A stretch of DNA of 11,577 bases, taken from positions 1 to 11,577 of the forward strand of contig CAKUHX010000038.1 in NCBI GenBank assembly GCA_934659475.1. The letters are read 5' to 3'. Source of the DNA: an uncultured Oscillospiraceae bacterium. Its GTDB lineage: Bacteria > Bacillota > Clostridia > Oscillospirales > Oscillospiraceae. Made by a program: the position numbers and the translations under genes. The notes below the pieces were generated by a model that was given only the letters and a program-made list of their open reading frames with translations, did no database searches and was not told the origin of the DNA. Shown piece by piece: positions 1-6,695 of the stretch (position 1 is its first letter; each line of letters starts with the position of its first letter).

Positions 1-2
1 GC

Positions 3-389
3 CCAAACATGAGCATCCCTTGCTGCACTTCCTTGCTCCTCCTCTCCCCATCAAAGCCTTTGGCTTTGCCAGGGGCCAGGCGGGGCATCGCCAGCGATCA
101 CGGCGACCCGCTGAACTGGCTTTCCCGCTTCGGCGTGACCATGGATGACTTCCGCCGCGACACCGCAGCCCGAATGGAGGAAACGACCGTGACACAGGAA
201 CAGTTCGACGCCATGCTGGCCGACTGGCTGCGGCGTCAGGGGGAACAGCCCGCCGACAGCTGGGCCGCCCCCCTGCTGGAGCGGGCCAAGGCCGCCGGCA
301 TCACCGACGGCACCCGCCCCCGCAGCTTCGCCACCCGGCAGGAGGCCGCCGCCATGGTACTGGCGGCGCAAAAGTTAAAGGACAAATAA
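3..389 (+). CDS. C-terminal part of a probable peptidoglycan hydrolase (amidase tail plus SLH-like end), 5' end missing or broken
   Basis: The frame is open from the left edge to TAA at 387-389, so the gene may enter from outside the window. The stretch from about base 84 (GIASDHGDP...W...FG.TMDDFR) resembles, from memory, the end of N-acetylmuramoyl-L-alanine amidase domains in clostridial and phage lysins. The last 65 residues (TQEQFDAML, then SWAAPLLERAKAAGI and TRQEAAAMVL) look like a short cell-wall-binding S-layer-homology-like unit. The first 25 or so codons are low-complexity and unlike either family, so a frameshift near base 80 or a decayed 5' end is possible. A shorter start is also possible: GTG at 189 has GGAGG at 176-180, eight bases upstream, and would give a 66-residue SLH-like protein alone. 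Function is inferred from weak motif memory; that the 3' half is coding is fairly safe. Confidence 0.5.
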   Translation, partial: PNMSIPCCTSLLLLSPSKPLALPGARRGIASDHGDPLNWLSRFGVTMDDFRRDTAARMEETTVTQEQFDAMLADWLRRQGEQPADSWAAPLLERAKAAGITDGTRPRSFATRQEAAAMVLAAQKLKDK

Positions 390-393
390 GCCT

Positions 394-424
394 GTCAAAA
401 AAGTGGCTTCTCCACTTTTTCGAC
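394..424. terminator. bidirectional intrinsic terminator
   Basis: A nine-base-pair stem (398-406 with 412-420, AAAAAGTGG / CCACTTTTT, loop CTTCT) can extend by three more pairs (394-396 with 422-424) past one mismatch. It has an A run on the left and a T run on the right, so it gives a hairpin plus U tract on both strands. It sits just after the plus gene ending at 389 and downstream of the minus gene ending at 464, so it can stop both. Confidence 0.75.
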
Positions 425-431
425 AATATCA

Positions 432-465
432 GAGCCCCGGTCATAGACCGGGGCTCAACATTTTT
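432..465. terminator. second hairpin between convergent genes
   Basis: A perfect eleven-base-pair stem (432-442 with 446-456; GAGCCCCGGTC, loop ATA) is followed on the plus strand by CAACA and then TTTTT (461-465). The T run includes part of the cls stop codon. On the minus strand the hairpin is the first structure after cls but lacks its own T run; the hairpin at 394-424 then supplies one. It probably acts as part of a tandem terminator for both flanking genes. Confidence 0.65.
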
Positions 466-1990
466 ACATTAGTGGCGCAAAGATCCGCAGAAAGCTGCGG
501 TACATACTGACGATCGGGCTCAGGTGCCTGTACTGCCGCAGCTCCACCTTCTGGCTGACCGCCACGGTCTGCTCAAAGTCCCGGCGGATGTCCGGGATAC
601 AGGGGGCTTCGCACAGCCAGACGCCGTCCTCGAAGTGGAGGAACAGGCTGCGGTAGTCCAGATTCACCGTGCCTACGGTGGCATAGCGGTCGTCTACCAC
701 GAAGTTCTTGGCGTGGATAAAGCCGGGGGTGTACTCATAGATCTCCACCCCCGCCTCCAGCAGGGGCGGGTAATGGGCCCGGGTCACCTCGAACACATAG
801 CGCTTATCGGGAATATGTGGAGTGATGATCTTTACGTCCACCCCGGATTTGGCGGCGTTGCACAGGGCAGTGCTGGTGGCCACATCGATGATCAGGTAGG
901 GCGTGGTGATATAGATATACTTTCTGGCCCGGGAGATCATGTTCAGATATACCGTCTGTGCCACCCGCTCGTTGTCCAGGGGGGTGTCGGTGTAGGGCTG
1001 GACATATCCCGTCCAGGGCTTTACCGGGAAGGGCGGCGGACGGAAGCGGCTGAAGTCCTCCTCCCAATTGGAGATGTGGTCCCACATGGACAGAAACATC
1101 ACCGTCACCGACCAGGCGGCGTCCCCCTCCAGGCGGATCATGCTGTCCTTCCAGTGGCCGAAGCGCACCTTCCGGTTCACATACTCGTCCGCCAGATTGA
1201 CGCCGCCGGTAAAGGCGGTCTCGCCGTCCACCACGATGAACTTCCGGTGGTCCCGGTTGTTCAGCCGCAGGGACACCAAGGGCACGAACCGGTTGAACAC
1301 CCGGCACTGGATGCCCCGGGCGGCCATCTGCTCGTTATAGTTCCGGGGCAGGGTGTACATGCACCCCATGTCGTCATAGATCAGGCGCACCTCCACCCCC
1401 TGGGCGGCCTTGCGCTCCAGGATGTCCAGGATGCTGTCCCAGAACGCCCCCGGCTCGATGATGAAATACTCCAGAAAAATATACCGCTTGGCCCTCTCCA
1501 GATCCTCCAGGATCCGGGGCATGGCCAGGTCGCCCAGGGCGAAATACTCCGTCTCCGTATTGGTGTAAGCGGGGCAGGCGGCGTAGTTCTCCAGATACCG
1601 GGCCTGTCCGGCGGCATCTTCCCCCAGCACCAGCAGGTCGTCGGCCTTGAAGTCCTCCCGAAGGGCAAGGGCAAACTTTCTGCCGATGTCCTCCAGGCGG
1701 CGCGCCGTGCGCTTGGGCACCCGGCCGCCCCCCATCAGCAGGTAGAACACCCCGCCGAACACCGGGAAGATCACCACCAGCAGCAGCCAGACGATCTTAT
1801 ACCCCGGCTCGCTGCGGCTGCTCATGATAGCCAGAGCGGCCAGAATGCTCAGGGCGATACAGGACCAGTAGAAAAAGGCCACATGCTCGGAGAAGGAGGT
1901 GACCATCAGCACCAGGGTGACGATCTGGGCGAGCAGAGCCACCCCCACCAGCACAGAGCGGTGGAACAGGATGCGGTTGAGCTTTTTCAT
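464..1990 (-). CDS. cls: cardiolipin synthase (phospholipase D family)
   Basis: This membrane enzyme joins two phosphatidylglycerols into cardiolipin and glycerol. The 508-residue length fits bacterial Cls. The N-terminus holds hydrophobic segments at about 13-32, 39-56 and 65-86, the usual PLDc_N anchor region. Two HKD motifs follow: H248-x-K250-x4-D255 within DHRKFIVVDG, then FTGGVNLADEY; and H426-x-K428-x4-D433 within IHAKNFVVDD, then VGTVNLDYRS. Both catalytic motifs are intact. The ATG start at 1990 has AGGGGG about nine bases upstream. The metallophosphoesterase gene ends 41 bases upstream on the same strand with no terminator between, so the two are probably co-transcribed. Other PLD-type phosphatidyltransferases are conceivable, but the anchor plus the motif pattern make Cls the clear call. 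Confidence 0.95.
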   Translation of the reverse strand: MKKLNRILFHRSVLVGVALLAQIVTLVLMVTSFSEHVAFFYWSCIALSILAALAIMSSRSEPGYKIVWLLLVVIFPVFGGVFYLLMGGGRVPKRTARRLEDIGRKFALALREDFKADDLLVLGEDAAGQARYLENYAACPAYTNTETEYFALGDLAMPRILEDLERAKRYIFLEYFIIEPGAFWDSILDILERKAAQGVEVRLIYDDMGCMYTLPRNYNEQMAARGIQCRVFNRFVPLVSLRLNNRDHRKFIVVDGETAFTGGVNLADEYVNRKVRFGHWKDSMIRLEGDAAWSVTVMFLSMWDHISNWEEDFSRFRPPPFPVKPWTGYVQPYTDTPLDNERVAQTVYLNMISRARKYIYITTPYLIIDVATSTALCNAAKSGVDVKIITPHIPDKRYVFEVTRAHYPPLLEAGVEIYEYTPGFIHAKNFVVDDRYATVGTVNLDYRSLFLHFEDGVWLCEAPCIPDIRRDFEQTVAVSQKVELRQYRHLSPIVSMYRSFLRIFAPLM

Positions 1991-2031
1991 CTGCCGTGCC
2001 CCCTTTCCGTTTTAGCTGGACGTCCGCCCTG

Positions 2032-2490
2032 TCAGGGCATCTGCTCCAGCCAGCAGCGGGTCTGCCCCTGCTGGATGGTGATCACGCCGTAGCTGCTGCG
2101 GGCCGTGCCCGGATTCATCACCCACAGGCCATCCTCCAGCTGTTCACAGTATGCCCGGTGGGTGTGGCCGAACAACAGAATGTCCGCGTTCATCTTCCGC
2201 GCCCGGGCGATGGCGGCGCCGTACCCGCTCTTGACGCCCCAGGTGTGGCCGTGGCCCATCAGGACGGTCTTGCCCTCCAGCGCGATGCACTTCTCGGCGG
2301 GCTGCATGGTCCAGCCGTCGCAGTTGCCCGGCACCATGGCCACGGGCAGCATGGGACAGGCGTAGGACAGTTCCTCAGCGTCGTCCAGAATATCCCCCAG
2401 GTGGATGATCTGCTGGGGCTTCTCCCGCTCCACAGCGTCGATCATGCCGCCCACGGAGCGGTGGGAATCAGAAAAAACAAGGATCTTCAA
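2032..2490 (-). CDS. YfcE/MJ0936-type metallophosphoesterase, TTG start
   Basis: This is a small (152-residue) calcineurin-like phosphodiesterase of the YfcE/MJ0936 group, which binds two metal ions and hydrolyses phosphodiesters in vitro; the natural substrate is usually unknown. The family motifs appear in order: D8-x-H10 (FSDSH), GD33 (HLGDILDD), GNCD (55-58, metal-ligand N56), GHGH (79-82) and GHTH (108-111), ending in NPGTAR (126-131). All metal ligands seem present. The start codon is TTG (CAA at 2488-2490 on the plus strand), chosen because AGAAGGTG lies about eight bases upstream and the family begins MKILVFSDSH at this point. cls follows 41 bases downstream. A divergent operon starts 66 bases away on the other side. 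Confidence 0.9.
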   Translation of the reverse strand: MKILVFSDSHRSVGGMIDAVEREKPQQIIHLGDILDDAEELSYACPMLPVAMVPGNCDGWTMQPAEKCIALEGKTVLMGHGHTWGVKSGYGAAIARARKMNADILLFGHTHRAYCEQLEDGLWVMNPGTARSSYGVITIQQGQTRCWLEQMP

Positions 2491-2556
2491 AAGGGGTCAC
2501 CTTCTCATTGCGTCCGCATAGAATAAAGTATCTGAAAGCAAAGGTGGGAGCGCGCC

Positions 2557-2823
2557 ATGAAGCAGACAGGCACGCCCTCCGGCATTCCGGAGGAGCTGAT
2601 GAAAAACAGGCAGGCCATCGGCAAGCTGGCCCAGTCCGGCCAGGCCAAACGGCTGGTGCAGCTGCTGGAGCAGTCCGGCGGCGTCAAGGACGCGGCCCAG
2701 GCCGCCGCGGCGGGCAAGCCGGAGCAGCTGATGGCCATGATGGACCGGCTCATGTCCACCCGGGAGGGGGCCGACCTGATGGAGGCCCTCAGCCGGCAGG
2801 TGAAGCAGGCGGGGCTGGACTGA
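2557..2823 (+). CDS. small helical protein of unknown function, first gene of a three-gene operon
   Basis: I do not recognise a characterised family. The 88-residue product is soluble-looking and rich in Ala, Gln, Leu and Met. Two similar-looking halves can be seen: residues 15-50 (KLAQSGQAKRLVQLLEQSGG) and 51-88 (MAMMDRLMSTREGADLMEAL), each an amphipathic helical stretch broken by glycines. There is no signal peptide, membrane segment or cysteine. The start is supported by AAGGTGGGAG (2541-2550), six bases before the ATG. The next gene starts 27 bases after this stop with its own strong ribosome binding site. From memory, similar proteins occur as hypotheticals in gut clostridia beside relatives of the next two genes; I cannot verify that here. 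Confidence 0.8.
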   Translation: MKQTGTPSGIPEELMKNRQAIGKLAQSGQAKRLVQLLEQSGGVKDAAQAAAAGKPEQLMAMMDRLMSTREGADLMEALSRQVKQAGLD

Positions 2824-2850
2824 CACGAGCAGCGGGAGAGGGGGACCGCC

Positions 2851-3246
2851 ATGGCGGAATTTGAGGAAAAACTCAGCAGCATCCTGGGCGACCAGAACGC
2901 CATGAGCCAGATCATGGCCCTGGCCCAGTCCCTGTCCGGCGGCGGGGAGCACCCGCCGGGGGCGCAGCCGTCCTCTCCCCCGTCCCCCCCGCCTCCGGCG
3001 GAGGGCGACCCGGCCGCTGCCTTGGGGCAGCTGGACCCCCGGCTGCTCCAGCTGGGCGGCCGCATCCTGCGGGAGTATCAGAGCGGCGAGGATAAAAATG
3101 CCGCCCTTCTCCTGGCCCTGAAGCCCTTCCTGCGGCAGGAGCGGTACGCCAAGGTGGATCAGGCGGTGCAGCTGGCCCGGCTGGCCCGGGTGGTGCGGAC
3201 AGCGCTGACGTCTATGGGCGAAACAGGAGGGGACGCGCATGTATAA
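2851..3246 (+). CDS. unknown protein with helical ends and a proline-rich linker, second gene of the operon
   Basis: The function is not recognised. The 131-residue protein has three parts. An acidic N-terminal helix (1-29, FEEKLSSILGD...MSQIMALAQSL) comes first. A Gly/Pro/Ser linker follows (30-53, with PPSPPPP). The C-terminal helical part (60-120) contains NAALLLALKPFLRQERYAKV and ends in a leucine/arginine-rich helix. No membrane segment or signal is visible. The ribosome binding site GGGAGAGGGGG (2834-2844) lies six bases before the ATG. The last eight bases overlap the start of the third gene, pointing to translational coupling. The LALKPFLxxER pattern recalls small uncharacterised proteins of spore-forming Firmicutes, but this is memory, not a search result. 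Confidence 0.8.
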   Translation: MAEFEEKLSSILGDQNAMSQIMALAQSLSGGGEHPPGAQPSSPPSPPPPAEGDPAAALGQLDPRLLQLGGRILREYQSGEDKNAALLLALKPFLRQERYAKVDQAVQLARLARVVRTALTSMGETGGDAHV

Positions 3247-3592
3247 CCGATATATCCCCCAGGGGGGTACATATACCCGGGTGCGGGTGGACGACGCTTC
3301 GCCGCCCCCGGCCCAGGCTCCCGCTCCGCCGCCGCCTCCGCCGCCCCCGGCGGACGCGCCCCCCAGGGGGCGCTCTCTGCCGGAGCTGTCCTCCCTCCTC
3401 TTCGGGCGGGGGGAGCAGGGAGGCGGTGTATCCGGACTTTTGAAGGCGCTGAAGCTGGACGATCTGGACAGCGGGGACATCCTGCTGCTGCTCATCGTCC
3501 TGTTTCTGCTGGTGGAGGGGGACGACCTGGAGCTGGTCATCGCCCTGGGGCTGGTGCTCATCATGGGGCTGAACGGGGAGAAAAAGGACTGA
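3239..3592 (+). CDS. unknown proline-rich protein with hydrophobic C-terminus, third gene of the operon
   Basis: No known family is recognised. The 117-residue product begins MYNRYIPQGG and carries a Pro/Ala stretch at 22-42 that includes eight consecutive prolines (30-37). A Gly/Leu region follows (47-72, LPELSSLLFG...GGVSGLLKALKL). The C-terminus has two short hydrophobic runs, 81-92 and 99-111, separated by the acidic turn EGDDLE. These could be a re-entrant or hairpin membrane anchor, or a hydrophobic assembly surface. The start is firm: AGGAGGGG at 3225-3232 lies six bases before the ATG, and the gene overlaps its neighbour by eight bases. It ends only six bases from the stop of the convergent gene on the other strand. 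The poly-proline run would be expected to need EF-P for efficient translation. Confidence 0.8.
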   Translation: MYNRYIPQGGTYTRVRVDDASPPPAQAPAPPPPPPPPADAPPRGRSLPELSSLLFGRGEQGGGVSGLLKALKLDDLDSGDILLLLIVLFLLVEGDDLELVIALGLVLIMGLNGEKKD

Positions 3593-3598
3593 CCATGC

Positions 3599-4357
3599 TC
3601 ACTCCAAGGTGTGCTTTACCGTGCCGTCAGGCAGGGCGAACTCCGTGGTGCTGGGACAGGGGGACTGGATGGCGGAGTAGGCCGTCATGCGGTAGACCAG
3701 CTCCCCCGCCTTCTCCGTCTCCGCGGAGATCAGCAGGCCGGACTGGATGTTCACCCACCAGCGGCGGACATAGTCCTCCTCCGGCTGCTCCGACTGCACA
3801 TAGATACAGGCCACGCCCCCCCGCTCCTCATAGCCGGCGTCGGTGATCGACTCCGGCGGCAGGGCCAGGATCGTCTCGTAGGTGGGGATCTGCTGGGCCA
3901 GGTCGGCGGCCAGCTCGTCGGTGGGCACAGACACATAGCTGCGGCCGCCCTCGTACCAGAACCAGCCCTCCTCCGGCCCAACCATGTCCCAGCGGACGGA
4001 ACCGTTCCCCACCACCCGGCGCACCTTGCTCCAGCCGCCGTCTGTCCAGACCCGGATCTGGGCGGTGGAGGAGCCGCCGGTCCAGAATCGCTCTACCGTC
4101 AGCTCCCGGTAGCAGCTGTCGGTGCGGGACAGGGTAGCGATCACGCTCTGGACCGTTTGGGGGGTGACCTCCAGGGTCTCAAAGGTCTGGTGGGAGGAGG
4201 AGCTGCCCCCTCCGCCGGACTGGTCGCTCCCCGTCTTGGGCAGAGTGACCCGGGGGGTATTCAGCACGAACAGCCCCCGCCCGAAGCTGGTGAACATGGC
4301 GCCCACGATGAGGGCGATGACCAGCAGGGTCAGCAGCAGCCGGTTTTTCTGTTCCAC
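3599..4357 (-). CDS. membrane-anchored extracytoplasmic protein of unknown function, GTG start
   Basis: The 252-residue protein has a short basic start (EQKNR), one hydrophobic segment at about 7-22, a Ser/Gly-rich linker (41-55, SGGGGSSSS), then a beta-rich outer domain. There is no lipobox cysteine, so it should be a signal-anchored protein rather than a lipoprotein. The domain end (WWVNIQSGLLISAETEKAGELVYRMTAYSAI, residues 200-230, then FALPDG) resembles the LolA/RseB-like fold seen in small Gram-positive envelope proteins; that is an inference from pattern. Two cysteines, C82 and C184, could pair. The start is GTG (CAC at 4355-4357); GGTGAGG upstream is closer than usual, so the start is less sure. 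It lies 27 bases after the epimerase gene on the same strand and is probably its operon partner. Confidence 0.8.
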   Translation of the reverse strand: MEQKNRLLLTLLVIALIVGAMFTSFGRGLFVLNTPRVTLPKTGSDQSGGGGSSSSHQTFETLEVTPQTVQSVIATLSRTDSCYRELTVERFWTGGSSTAQIRVWTDGGWSKVRRVVGNGSVRWDMVGPEEGWFWYEGGRSYVSVPTDELAADLAQQIPTYETILALPPESITDAGYEERGGVACIYVQSEQPEEDYVRRWWVNIQSGLLISAETEKAGELVYRMTAYSAIQSPCPSTTEFALPDGTVKHTLE

Positions 4358-4384
4358 GTCCTCACCGTCTTTCTGTCAGGATCC

Positions 4385-5533
4385 TTACAGCCCAAAGGGC
4401 TCAGGTGGCTCTTTCCGCAGGCCGAAGCGGTACTCGATGGCGTCGGCGATGCGCCGGCAGGCCTGTCCGTCCCCATAGGGGTTCACGGCGTGGGCCATGG
4501 CGGCATAGGCCGCCGGGTCGTCCAGCAGCTGCTCCGCCATGCAGAGGATGGCCTGCCGGTCCACTCCGGCCAGCTTCACCGTGCCCGCCTGCACAGCCTC
4601 GGGGCGCTCCGTCTCCTTCCGCAGGACGAGCACTGGCTTGCCCAAGGCGGGGGCCTCCTCCTGAAGGCCGCCGGAGTCGGTCATCACTAGGTAGCACCGG
4701 GCCATGAGGTTGTGCATCTCCTCCACGTTCAGGGGCGGGATCAGCTTCACGTTGTCCATGCCGTCCAGGTGCCGGTGGGCGCACTCCTGCACCACCGGGG
4801 ACAGGTGGACAGGATAGACCAGGGTGACCTCCGGGTGGCTGCGGGCGATGCCGGCCAGGGCGGACATGATGTCCTCCATGGGCTGTCCGTAGTTCTCCCG
4901 CCGGTGGCAGGTGACCAGCACCACCTTCCGGCTCTGGTAGTCCAGCCCGTTCAGTACGGGGTCGGAAAACCGGAAGCCGGGCTTCACCGTGGTCTGAAGG
5001 GCGTCGATCACCGTGTTGCCGGTAAGGAACACCCCATCGGTGATGTTCTCCCGTGCCAGGTTGTCCCGGTTGGCCGCGGTGGGGCAGAAATGCAGGTCGG
5101 CAATGGCCCCCACCATACGGCGGTTCATCTCCTCCGGGAAAGGGGACCACTTGTCATAGGTGCGCAGTCCGGCCTCCACATGGCCCACGGGGATCTGGTG
5201 GTAGAAGGCCGCCAGCGCGCCGGAGAAAGTGGTGGAGGTGTCCCCGTGGACAAGCACCAGGTCGGGCCTGGCCTGCTCCAGCACGCCGTCCATCCCGGTC
5301 AGGCACCGGGAAGTGATGGCGGACAGGGTCTGCCGTGGCTGCATGATGTTCAGATCGTAGTCGGGCTTCAGCTGAAAGATCTCCAGCACGCTGTCCAGCA
5401 TCTGCCGGTGCTGGGCGGTGACGCAGCAGACCGCCTGTAGGCCCGGGCGGCGGGCCAGCTCCAGCGCCAGAGGGGCCATTTTAATGGCCTCCGGCCGGGT
5501 GCCGAAAATAGTCATGACTTTCATAGGCTTCAT
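4385..5533 (-). CDS. wecB: UDP-N-acetylglucosamine 2-epimerase (non-hydrolysing)
   Basis: This cytosolic enzyme interconverts UDP-GlcNAc and UDP-ManNAc, supplying ManNAc units for wall teichoic acid linkage or capsular glycans (MnaA in Bacillus naming). Counted from ATG 5533 the protein is 382 residues, the usual family length. Conserved motifs run in order: GTRPEAIK (11-18), HGDTSTT (96-102), HVEAGLRT (118-125), EEMNRR (134-139), TGNTVIDA (171-178), CHRREN (209-214), SGGLQEEA (287-294) and ETERPEA (307-313). The frame stays open further upstream to 5653, but that extension lies inside the preceding gene and is arginine/glycine-rich noise. ATG 5533 overlaps the transferase stop as ATGA, and a second ATG at 5524 would begin MKVMTIFGTRPE. 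GAGGAGG lies about 13 bases upstream of 5533. The coupling supports joint expression with the transferase. Confidence 0.95.
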   Translation of the reverse strand: MKPMKVMTIFGTRPEAIKMAPLALELARRPGLQAVCCVTAQHRQMLDSVLEIFQLKPDYDLNIMQPRQTLSAITSRCLTGMDGVLEQARPDLVLVHGDTSTTFSGALAAFYHQIPVGHVEAGLRTYDKWSPFPEEMNRRMVGAIADLHFCPTAANRDNLARENITDGVFLTGNTVIDALQTTVKPGFRFSDPVLNGLDYQSRKVVLVTCHRRENYGQPMEDIMSALAGIARSHPEVTLVYPVHLSPVVQECAHRHLDGMDNVKLIPPLNVEEMHNLMARCYLVMTDSGGLQEEAPALGKPVLVLRKETERPEAVQAGTVKLAGVDRQAILCMAEQLLDDPAAYAAMAHAVNPYGDGQACRRIADAIEYRFGLRKEPPEPFGL

Positions 5534-6645
5534 TTTTCTGAGCGGTCCTCCTCGCCGAAGAAGTTGTCGTTGCCGCCGATCGGGCTGTCCTTCCCCCGGG
5601 TGGCCTGGGCGTGATCCAGAAACACCTTGCCCGCCAGGGCGCCGCACAGGCACAGGGCCAGCAGGAACAGCATGGCCTTCACCACGCCGGTGGTGGCCAG
5701 CACCACGGCGGACAGACCCAGGATGGCGGAGATGACGTACAGTACGGCCACCGCCTGCTTCTGGGAAAAGCCCATGTCGATCAGCCGGTGGTGCAGGTGG
5801 CCCCGGTCCGGGGTCATGGGGGACTGCCCGTGAGACACCCGGCGGAGAATGGCAAAGCAGGTGTCGAAGATCGGAAGAGCCAGCACCAGGAAGGGCACGG
5901 CAAAGGACATGATGGCATACAGCTTGAACAGGCCCTGAATGGACACCACCGCCAGCACAAAGCCCAGGAAGGTGGAGCCCGTGTCCCCCATAAAGATCTT
6001 GGCGGGGTTCAGGTTATAGGGCAGAAAGCCCAGGCAGCCGCCGGCCAGGGCGGCGGTGAGGATGGCGATGGAGGGCTCCGCCACCGTCAGGGCGATGACC
6101 AGCAGGGTCATGGAGCTGATGGTGGACACGCCGCAGGCTAAGCCGTCCAGCCCGTCGATCAGATTGACGGCGTTGGTGATGCCCACGATCCACAGCACGG
6201 AGATGGGGATGGACAGCCAGCCCAGCTCCCAGAAGGGGTCGGAGCTGAAGATATTGGGATTGGACAGCAGGAAGATCCGGTTGCCCATGAGCACGGCGAT
6301 CAGCGCCGCGCAGATCTGCACCGCCAGCTTCAGCTTGGCCCCCAGGGCGTAAATATCGTCGAAGATGCCCAGGATCACGATGACCACCGCCCCCAGCAGC
6401 ATCCCCCGCAGGGGCAGGGTCAGGGGCAGGAACACCAGCACACTGAGCAGAAAGCCGAAAAAGATGGCCAGCCCGCCCATGCGGGGGATGGGGTGGTCGT
6501 GCATCCGCCGCCCATCCTTGGGTACGTCCACCGCGCCGATGCGGAAGGCCAGGGCGCGCACCACCGGCGTGGTGATCAGAGCCACCACCGCCGCAGTGAG
6601 CATAGCGGCGGTAACAGTGCCCACAGTAGAGAGATCAAACACCAT
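5530..6645 (-). CDS. tagO: undecaprenyl-phosphate N-acetylglucosaminyl-1-phosphate transferase (TagO/WecA type)
   Basis: This polytopic membrane enzyme of the MraY/WecA superfamily starts lipid-linked polymer synthesis by moving GlcNAc-1-phosphate from UDP-GlcNAc to undecaprenyl phosphate. The 371-residue length is typical. Visible motifs are RRMHDHPIPRMGGLAIF (46-62), the DD pair at 96-97 (GIFDDIYALG), NAVNLIDGLDGLA (158-170), MGDTGS (219-224) and the WecA-type HLHHRL loop (283-288). About ten or eleven hydrophobic segments are spread along the chain. The C-terminal tail (from about 345) is polar. ATG 6645 follows GGGAG by about eight bases. trpS ends 50 bases upstream with no terminator between. 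The epimerase overlaps its stop. MraY itself is less likely because of the HLHHRL loop and the epimerase neighbour. Sugar specificity (GlcNAc) is inferred from the family and context. Confidence 0.92.
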   Translation of the reverse strand: MVFDLSTVGTVTAAMLTAAVVALITTPVVRALAFRIGAVDVPKDGRRMHDHPIPRMGGLAIFFGFLLSVLVFLPLTLPLRGMLLGAVVIVILGIFDDIYALGAKLKLAVQICAALIAVLMGNRIFLLSNPNIFSSDPFWELGWLSIPISVLWIVGITNAVNLIDGLDGLACGVSTISSMTLLVIALTVAEPSIAILTAALAGGCLGFLPYNLNPAKIFMGDTGSTFLGFVLAVVSIQGLFKLYAIMSFAVPFLVLALPIFDTCFAILRRVSHGQSPMTPDRGHLHHRLIDMGFSQKQAVAVLYVISAILGLSAVVLATTGVVKAMLFLLALCLCGALAGKVFLDHAQATRGKDSPIGGNDNFFGEEDRSEK

Positions 6646-6695
6646 AATTTAACTCCCGATCTGTCTTTGGAATATTTTTCTGTGCGCCGCAGAGG

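Noticed and set aside
524..2092. 522-codon open frame on the plus strand opposite cls
   Set aside because: It is antisense to a gene with two intact HKD motifs; the translation is His/Gly/Gln-rich noise typical of the reverse of GC-rich coding DNA.
2491..2556. Divergent promoters between the phosphoesterase and the unknown operon
   Set aside because: I tried housekeeping and sporulation consensus patterns in both directions and found no pair with acceptable spacing, so none is listed.
2497..3564. 355-codon open frame on the minus strand opposite the unknown operon
   Set aside because: The Ser/Arg/Gly-rich product has no motifs, while the plus-strand frames have three well-spaced ribosome binding sites and overlapping ends.
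3611..4690. 359-codon plus-strand open frame
   Set aside because: It crosses two real minus-strand genes, including the epimerase, and reads as low-complexity Gly/Gln/His/Leu.
5534..5653. 40-codon N-terminal extension of the epimerase
   Set aside because: It lies inside the preceding transferase gene in another frame and is Arg/Gly-rich; the family begins at MKVMTIFGTRPE.
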